Part shown: positions 24,538-64,000 of the stretch, one piece after another
Numbering within the stretch: position 1 is the first letter of the stretch
Layout: every line of letters starts with the position of its first letter
NCBI RefSeq assembly: GCF_030315975.1
Contig: NZ_JASXSZ010000005.1
Location: 1 to 64,000, forward strand
Source: Microbacterium candidum
GTDB lineage: Bacteria; Actinomycetota; Actinomycetes; Actinomycetales; Microbacteriaceae
Length of the DNA stretch: 64,000 bases
Direction: 5' to 3'
Program-made: the position numbers and the translations under genes
Notes under the pieces: generated by a model
Told to the model about the DNA's origin: nothing
Databases searched by the model: none
The model's input: the letters and a program-made list of their open reading frames with translations, nothing else

Positions 24538-26553
24538 ATGAAGACGCCGGGCAGGCCGTCACACGAGAATTCTCTCGTGAAGAGACCATCGTCGCGCCGC
24601 CTGGGAGTCTCTGCGGCATCTGCTGTCGTCATCGCCCTGGCCGTCGTCGGCTCGCTCGCCGGAGTGGCCGCATGGTCCGCGCCTGCCGCCGCGGGCGCGT
24701 CGGCATCCAGCGAGGCGTCCGGAGAGAAGAGCATCTTCGACCCGCACGACGGCCACTACTGCGACGGATGCCAGCCGCCGCTGGACTACCAGGGCGGCCC
24801 GACGATGGATACGCAGACCATCGAGGTGATCCCGATCTTCTGGCAGCCGGATGGTGCGGAGCCCTTCCCCGCCGGCTACGTCGACGGGATCAACCAGTAC
24901 GTCACGGATGTCGCCGCAGCCAGCGGACATAACGACAACGTCTACTCCGTGGCAAACGAGTACTACGACGAGTCCAGCGGGGCGAAGACGGCGCTCACCT
25001 ACAACATCACGGCGGGGACGCCGCTGACGGACACCACGGCGTTCCCGGACACCGGGTGCACGTCGGATTCCGCCGCGACGCCGATCTGCATCACCGACGA
25101 TCAGCTGCGCACCGAGCTCGCCCAGTTCATCAAGGATCAGGGTCTTCCGACCGGCATGGGCGAGTTCTATCCGGTGTTCTTCCCGCCCGGGGTGCAGACG
25201 CAGGATCGCGACGGCACGACGTCCAATTCGAGCTATTGCGGCTACCACCGGATGTTCGGGGATGCGTCACAGGAGATCGTCTACGGCAACGAGCCGTTCG
25301 AGGAGGCGAACTGCGACGGCGGCCAGAGCCCGAACGGGAGCCTCGCGCTGGACGGCGGGATCAGCACCCTCAGCCACGAGCTCGTCGAGGCGATGACGGA
25401 TCCGAACGGTGACACCCCGGCGTGGCTGGACGCCACGGCGCACGAGATCGGCGACATCTGCGCTGAGGACTACGGAACGGCTCTCGGCTCGACCGACCCG
25501 GCGAACCCGTTCACGACCGAGTACAACCAGGTCATCAACGGCCACAAGTACTACACCCAGACCGAGTTCAGCAACGCCGCGTTCAAGAAGTACGGCCCGG
25601 GATTCGGGTGCGCCCAGAGCGCGCAGCAGGCGTCGGCCGACCCGTCGAAGTCCCCGGAGGACATCGCGCAGGTCTTCTCGGACGTGACCCCGAACATGAC
25701 GAGTCACGGGAACGAGCCGGTCGACGTCAGCGTCACCGTGATCAACCGCGCCGGCGACGCCGTCGAGGGGGATCGGGTGTCGTTCTCCACTTACGCGGTG
25801 TCCGGCGACGGCAGCTGCGGCCAGTTCGGCGACGCATCCGCGATGACCGATGCGCAGGGGAACGCCACCACGACCTACACCGGCAGCTCGGGCACGGTCA
25901 CCTGCGCCCTCGTCGCTCTCGAAGCCAAGGGCGGGCACTCCTCGATCAGCCGTGTCTATCAGGGGAAGGCGGCCGAGACCGCCCCCCAGGCGACCGACAC
26001 GTTCCCGGCGACGCTCGAACCGGGCGGGTTCGAGAAGTCGTTCACGACGACGTTCACGAACCCCACCAAGGAGACCATCCACAGCGCGCAGGTGGAGTTG
26101 GACGTGTTCCCCGCCGACAAGGCGACGGTCGCGGTCGACAGCGCGGACCTGCGGCTCACGGCCTCGACGACCGGCCCCGGCGGCCCGTTCGTGCCGGTGG
26201 ACCTCACCGGATCGACGAAGGACGGCGGTGCGGTGTTCGGCATCGTCGACCCGGGTGACGGGCTGACCCTCGAGCCGCACAGCGAGCTGACGGTCTACTT
26301 CCGGATGGGCGTCGCCGACGGCGTTCCGACGCACGAGGCTCCGCAGGTCGCCCTCGAGGCGTACCTCGACCAGGTCAACGCCGCCTCGGGTGCGGGCACG
26401 ACCATCGCGGACACCTATGCCTCTGATGTGCGGCTCGTAGGCGCCACGCCGTGGTACCTCGATCCGCGACTGATCGTGGGCGTCGTGGTCGGGCTCATCG
26501 CGATCGGAGCCGGCGCCTTCGTCGTGTACCGCCGGCACGAGTCGCGCCCCTGA
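24538..26553 (+). CDS. Membrane-anchored surface protein with zincin-like HELVE motif and invasin-type Ig domain
   Basis: The protein has 671 residues from ATG 24538 (a GTG at 24577 is an alternative; neither has a clear ribosome-binding site). A signal peptide covers ~20-55 (GVSAASAVVIALAVVGSLAGVAAW). Residues ~60-360 resemble the phosphate-induced/EXORDIUM-like fold: HYCDGCQPPLDYQGGP, then LSHELVEAMTDP at 279-289 and HEIGDICAEDYG near 302-313. HELVE is zincin-like, but the third zinc ligand is not obvious, so peptidase activity is unproven. Residues ~385-470 form a Big_1/invasin-like Ig domain (VSVTVINRAGDAVEGDRVSFSTY, TDAQGNATTTYTGSSG). A last membrane helix (LIVGVVVGLIAIGAGAFVVY) plus RRHESRP anchors it in the membrane. 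It lies just upstream of the giant surface gene on the same strand. Confidence 0.82.
   Translation: MKTPGRPSHENSLVKRPSSRRLGVSAASAVVIALAVVGSLAGVAAWSAPAAAGASASSEASGEKSIFDPHDGHYCDGCQPPLDYQGGPTMDTQTIEVIPIFWQPDGAEPFPAGYVDGINQYVTDVAAASGHNDNVYSVANEYYDESSGAKTALTYNITAGTPLTDTTAFPDTGCTSDSAATPICITDDQLRTELAQFIKDQGLPTGMGEFYPVFFPPGVQTQDRDGTTSNSSYCGYHRMFGDASQEIVYGNEPFEEANCDGGQSPNGSLALDGGISTLSHELVEAMTDPNGDTPAWLDATAHEIGDICAEDYGTALGSTDPANPFTTEYNQVINGHKYYTQTEFSNAAFKKYGPGFGCAQSAQQASADPSKSPEDIAQVFSDVTPNMTSHGNEPVDVSVTVINRAGDAVEGDRVSFSTYAVSGDGSCGQFGDASAMTDAQGNATTTYTGSSGTVTCALVALEAKGGHSSISRVYQGKAAETAPQATDTFPATLEPGGFEKSFTTTFTNPTKETIHSAQVELDVFPADKATVAVDSADLRLTASTTGPGGPFVPVDLTGSTKDGGAVFGIVDPGDGLTLEPHSELTVYFRMGVADGVPTHEAPQVALEAYLDQVNAASGAGTTIADTYASDVRLVGATPWYLDPRLIVGVVVGLIAIGAGAFVVYRRHESRP
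24562..24579. promoter_or_regulatory. Perfect dyad at the alternative start of the zincin-like gene
   Basis: CACGAGAATTCTCTCGTG has 7-bp arms (CACGAGA/TCTCGTG) around ATTC. Its end forms the alternative GTG start at 24577. If that start is used, the dyad would be an operator or hairpin at initiation; if ATG 24538 is used, it is coding. Confidence 0.4.
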
Positions 26554-26558
26554 ATCCC

Positions 26559-26599
26559 GCGGAAACACGGCAATATTCCGCGAGCGGCATGTTGCCGTG
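26559..26599. terminator. Interleaved inverted repeats downstream of the zincin-like gene
   Basis: GCGGAA 26559-26564 pairs with TTCCGC 26576-26581, and CACGGCAA 26566-26573 pairs with TTGCCGTG 26592-26599. The arms are interleaved, the order of an H-type pseudoknot; the second pair alone makes an 8-bp hairpin with an 18-nt loop. It starts 6 bp after the stop codon, so a terminator is the simplest reading. Confidence 0.6.
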
Positions 26600-59680
<33,081 letters not shown>

Positions 59681-59714
59681 CGGCGATGTGGCGCAGTCGA
59701 GGTCTTGGCAGCCC

Positions 59715-61787
<2,073 letters not shown>

Positions 61788-61845
61788 CCTCACAACGTAT
61801 CGCTCGGGCCCGACGCGGGACCAGGGTGCGTGGGATGCTGGGCGC

Positions 61846-62973
61846 ATGAGTCTTCCTCACGCCGACATCGACCCGGACGGACTGCTGGAGTACTCGGTGG
61901 TCTTCACCGATCGCTCCCTCAATCACATGTCGCGCCGCTTCATCGGCGTGATGCAGCAGACGCTCGAGATCCTCCGCGCGACCTATGACGCCGACAGCGT
62001 CGCGCTCGTCAACGGCGGAGGCACGTACGCGATGGAGGCAGTGGCCAGGCGCCTCGCAACGGGCCGCCGCGCGCTCGTCGTGCGCAACGGACTCTTCTCC
62101 TACCGGTGGTCGCAGATCCTCGAGACCGGTTCGATCGCGTCGGCGGTGACCGTCTGCGCCGCGCGCCCGGACTCCGACGCCCACCAGGCCGCGTGGACGC
62201 CCGCGCCGATCGATGAGGTCGTCGCCGCGATCCGCGCGGAGCGGGCCGAGATCGTGTTCGCCCCACACGTCGAGACGGCGGCGGGGATGCTGCTCCCCGA
62301 CGCGTATGTGAGGGCCCTCGCCGATGCGGTCCACGAGAACGGCGGGCTGCTCGTGCTCGACTGCATCGCGTCCGGCGCGATGTGGGTGGACATGCAGGCG
62401 CTCGGCGTCGACGCGCTGCTCAGCGCCCCGCAGAAGGGCTGGAGCGGCACACCCGGTGTCGGATACGTGATGCTGAGCGCGGCGGGCCGTGCGGCCGTCG
62501 AGGCCGGTTCTGCGACCAGTTTCGCGGTCGATCTCGGCACGTGGCTGAACATCTCGGACGCCTACCGCGATGGCCGCGCCGCGTACCACGCGACGATGCC
62601 CACGGACTCGATCGCGCACAACCTCGATGCCATGCGGGGGACGGCATCCCGCCTGCCCGAGCTGCGCGCAGCGCAGGTCGACCTCGGGTCTCGAGTGCGC
62701 GCACTCCTGGCCGGTCGCGGCCTCCCGTCGGTCGCGGCCGCCGGCTTCGACGCCCCCAGTGTGGTGGTCGTGCACACCGACGATCCGACGCTCCGCACCG
62801 GTGCGCGGTTCGTCGAGTTCGGCGTGCAGATCGCCGCCGGCGTGCCGCTCCACTGCGGAGAGCCGGCCACGTTCTCGACGTTCCGCGTGGGTCTGTTCGG
62901 TCTCGACAAGCTCGGCGACGTGGACGGCACCGTCGGCCGCCTCGAGGACGCGCTCGACCGGATGGGTCTCTAG
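61846..62973 (+). CDS. Class V aminotransferase (serine/alanine-glyoxylate type)
   Basis: The protein has 375 residues from ATG 61846. PLP-binding Lys197 lies in LSAPQKGWSGTPGVGYVML, preceded by VLDCIASGAMWVDMQALGVDALL, the usual order of the Asp that pairs with the pyridine and the helix before the Schiff-base Lys. The N-terminal SVVFTDRSLNHMSRRFIGVMQQTLEILR and the VNGGGTYAMEAVARRL turn match the alanine/serine-glyoxylate branch. Related proteins move amino groups to glyoxylate; the true donor is unknown. Its start is 58 bp from the divergent peptidase start. Confidence 0.88.
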   Translation: MSLPHADIDPDGLLEYSVVFTDRSLNHMSRRFIGVMQQTLEILRATYDADSVALVNGGGTYAMEAVARRLATGRRALVVRNGLFSYRWSQILETGSIASAVTVCAARPDSDAHQAAWTPAPIDEVVAAIRAERAEIVFAPHVETAAGMLLPDAYVRALADAVHENGGLLVLDCIASGAMWVDMQALGVDALLSAPQKGWSGTPGVGYVMLSAAGRAAVEAGSATSFAVDLGTWLNISDAYRDGRAAYHATMPTDSIAHNLDAMRGTASRLPELRAAQVDLGSRVRALLAGRGLPSVAAAGFDAPSVVVVHTDDPTLRTGARFVEFGVQIAAGVPLHCGEPATFSTFRVGLFGLDKLGDVDGTVGRLEDALDRMGL

Positions 62974-62988
62974 CGCTCTACGCGGTGC

Positions 62989-64000
62989 CTATCGGACCGG
63001 CCCGAGCCACGCGCTCGCGGCGGTCGAGTGCGCCGACTCCGGGTCGGAGGGGTGGAAGAGGCCGGCCAGCACATCGCGGTACAGGCGGCTGAGCTCGTTG
63101 CGGGTGAAGTACGACGAGCCGCCCGCGACGAGCATCGCCTCGTCGACGACGTGCTTCGCCATCGTGACGGCACGGTGCTTGACACCGGACAGCAGCGAGA
63201 ACCACCGCATCCCGTGGTCGACGAGATCGTCGACGTCGCGCGTGAGCGCAGCGATCTGCGGCGGCAGCGCGTCGTAGGCGATCCCCATCCCGGCGACGCG
63301 CCAGCGGATGTCGGGATCCTGGCTGAGCGGCTCTCCGGTCTTCTTCGAGCGGCGGCGGGTCGCCGCATCCACCGCCAGCTCGAGGGCGCGCCGCGCGATG
63401 CCGGTGTAGACGGACGCGAGAAGGAGCTCGAACACGCTGAAGATGCCGAACACGATCGGGTCGGCCGACGGGCCCGGGTCGATGCGGCGCACGACGTGGT
63501 CGGCGTGCGCGATCGCGCCGTTGACCTCCGTCGTGCGGCTCTGGGTGCCCCGCATCCCCATCGTGTCCCAGTCGTCGCGCGTCGTGACCGCCGCTGTGCG
63601 CGGCACGAAGGCGTAGACGAGCTTCGGTCCGTCGGGGGAGGTCGTGTCGAGGCCGTGGAGGCCCAGCTGCGTCCAGACGGGTGCGAGCGAGGTGAAGATC
63701 TTGGTGCCTGTGAAGACATACCCGCCGTCGGGCAGGGGCACGGCGTCCGTGTCGCTGCCGAAGAGGACGAGGTCGTTGCCCGCCTCGCTGATGCCGAACG
63801 CGAACACCTCTCCGGCGACGGCTCCCTCCTGCACGAAGCGCAGCGCGTCGATCCCGCGATCGCCGAGGACCTTCGCGACGCCCGTCCACACGAGGTGCAT
63901 GTTGACGGAGAGGGCGGTCGCAGGAGCGGCGGAGGCGAGGCGCTGCTGCAGGACGGATGCCTCGGCGAGCCCGAGGCCCGCACCTCCGAGCTCGGCCGGC
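62989..64000 (-). CDS. Acyl-CoA dehydrogenase-family protein, N-terminus cut by window edge
   Basis: The frame continues past the right edge: beyond the internal Met at 63900 the codons read PAELGGAGLGLAEASVLQQRLASAA, the usual start of the alpha-helical domain. Visible parts include FAFGISEAGNDLVLFG and YVFTGTKIFTSLAPV (middle beta domain), DTMGMRGTQSRTTEVNG (the T-G-x-R-x-T turn before the flavin ring) and a four-helix C-terminal domain ending VLAGLFHPSDPESAHSTAASAWLGPVR. The catalytic Glu expected in the C-terminal helices is not obvious, as in flavin monooxygenase-like relatives (DszC/HpaB-type), so it may not be a fatty acyl-CoA dehydrogenase. At least 337 codons. Confidence 0.88.
   Translation of the reverse strand, partial: PAELGGAGLGLAEASVLQQRLASAAPATALSVNMHLVWTGVAKVLGDRGIDALRFVQEGAVAGEVFAFGISEAGNDLVLFGSDTDAVPLPDGGYVFTGTKIFTSLAPVWTQLGLHGLDTTSPDGPKLVYAFVPRTAAVTTRDDWDTMGMRGTQSRTTEVNGAIAHADHVVRRIDPGPSADPIVFGIFSVFELLLASVYTGIARRALELAVDAATRRRSKKTGEPLSQDPDIRWRVAGMGIAYDALPPQIAALTRDVDDLVDHGMRWFSLLSGVKHRAVTMAKHVVDEAMLVAGGSSYFTRNELSRLYRDVLAGLFHPSDPESAHSTAASAWLGPVR

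Overview
The window is high-GC actinobacterial DNA, most likely from Microbacteriaceae and close to Microbacterium. Support: strong G/C bias at third codon positions, GTG starts, tight ATGA/GTGA gene overlaps, a truncated DUF222/HNH (13E12-type) gene at the left edge, and short repeats common in that family (the 'gttgagcgagcgaagcgag' and 'tcgacaggctcg' types). No rRNA, tRNA, CRISPR array or insertion sequence was found.

Left part (1-12.4 kb). A DUF222/HNH gene runs off the left edge. A TetR repressor is divergent from an FAD monooxygenase, with four dyads between them. A DUF302-like gene lies between two inverted copies of an ~80-bp hairpin element. A sugar-uptake operon on the minus strand has a lipoprotein binding protein, two permeases and an amylo-1,6-glucosidase-like enzyme but no ATPase; a divergent LacI regulator sits at two dyads. 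An ArsR-type regulator and an MFS exporter form a second minus-strand unit, and the exporter overlaps the lacI-type gene tail to tail by 80 bp.

Middle (12.4-24.5 kb). An IclR regulator is divergent from a compact histidine-utilisation operon: hutH, hutU, an M20 amidohydrolase, hutF and hutI. There is no recognisable hutG, and the M20 enzyme sits where a formylglutamate deformylase is needed. Next come a GNAT acetyltransferase, a 550-bp repeat-rich gap, and a minus-strand run of DUF445, a gamma-glutamylcyclotransferase-like protein, a SixA-like phosphatase and a VOC protein with a MerR-type promoter. A CsoR/RcnR-type metal sensor is divergent from DUF445.

Right part (24.5-64 kb). A membrane-anchored surface protein with a zincin-like HELVE motif and an invasin-type Ig domain precedes one uninterrupted gene of about 32.9 kb. 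It encodes a surface protein of about 10,977 residues. Reading along it: signal peptide, Pro/Thr linker, matrixin-like [11 protein letters not shown] domain, second linker, a very long repetitive beta region interrupted by carbohydrate-binding-like modules and small recurring modules, a Calx-beta-like region, an RTX-like Gly/Asp/Asn region, eight ~133-residue repeats of which seven carry an EF-hand-type loop, a GYWKNH domain, a second matrixin-like [11 protein letters not shown] domain, and a C-terminal membrane anchor. This protein is the most unusual object here. The window ends with an S9 prolyl-oligopeptidase-type peptidase (convergent), a class V aminotransferase and an acyl-CoA dehydrogenase cut by the right edge.
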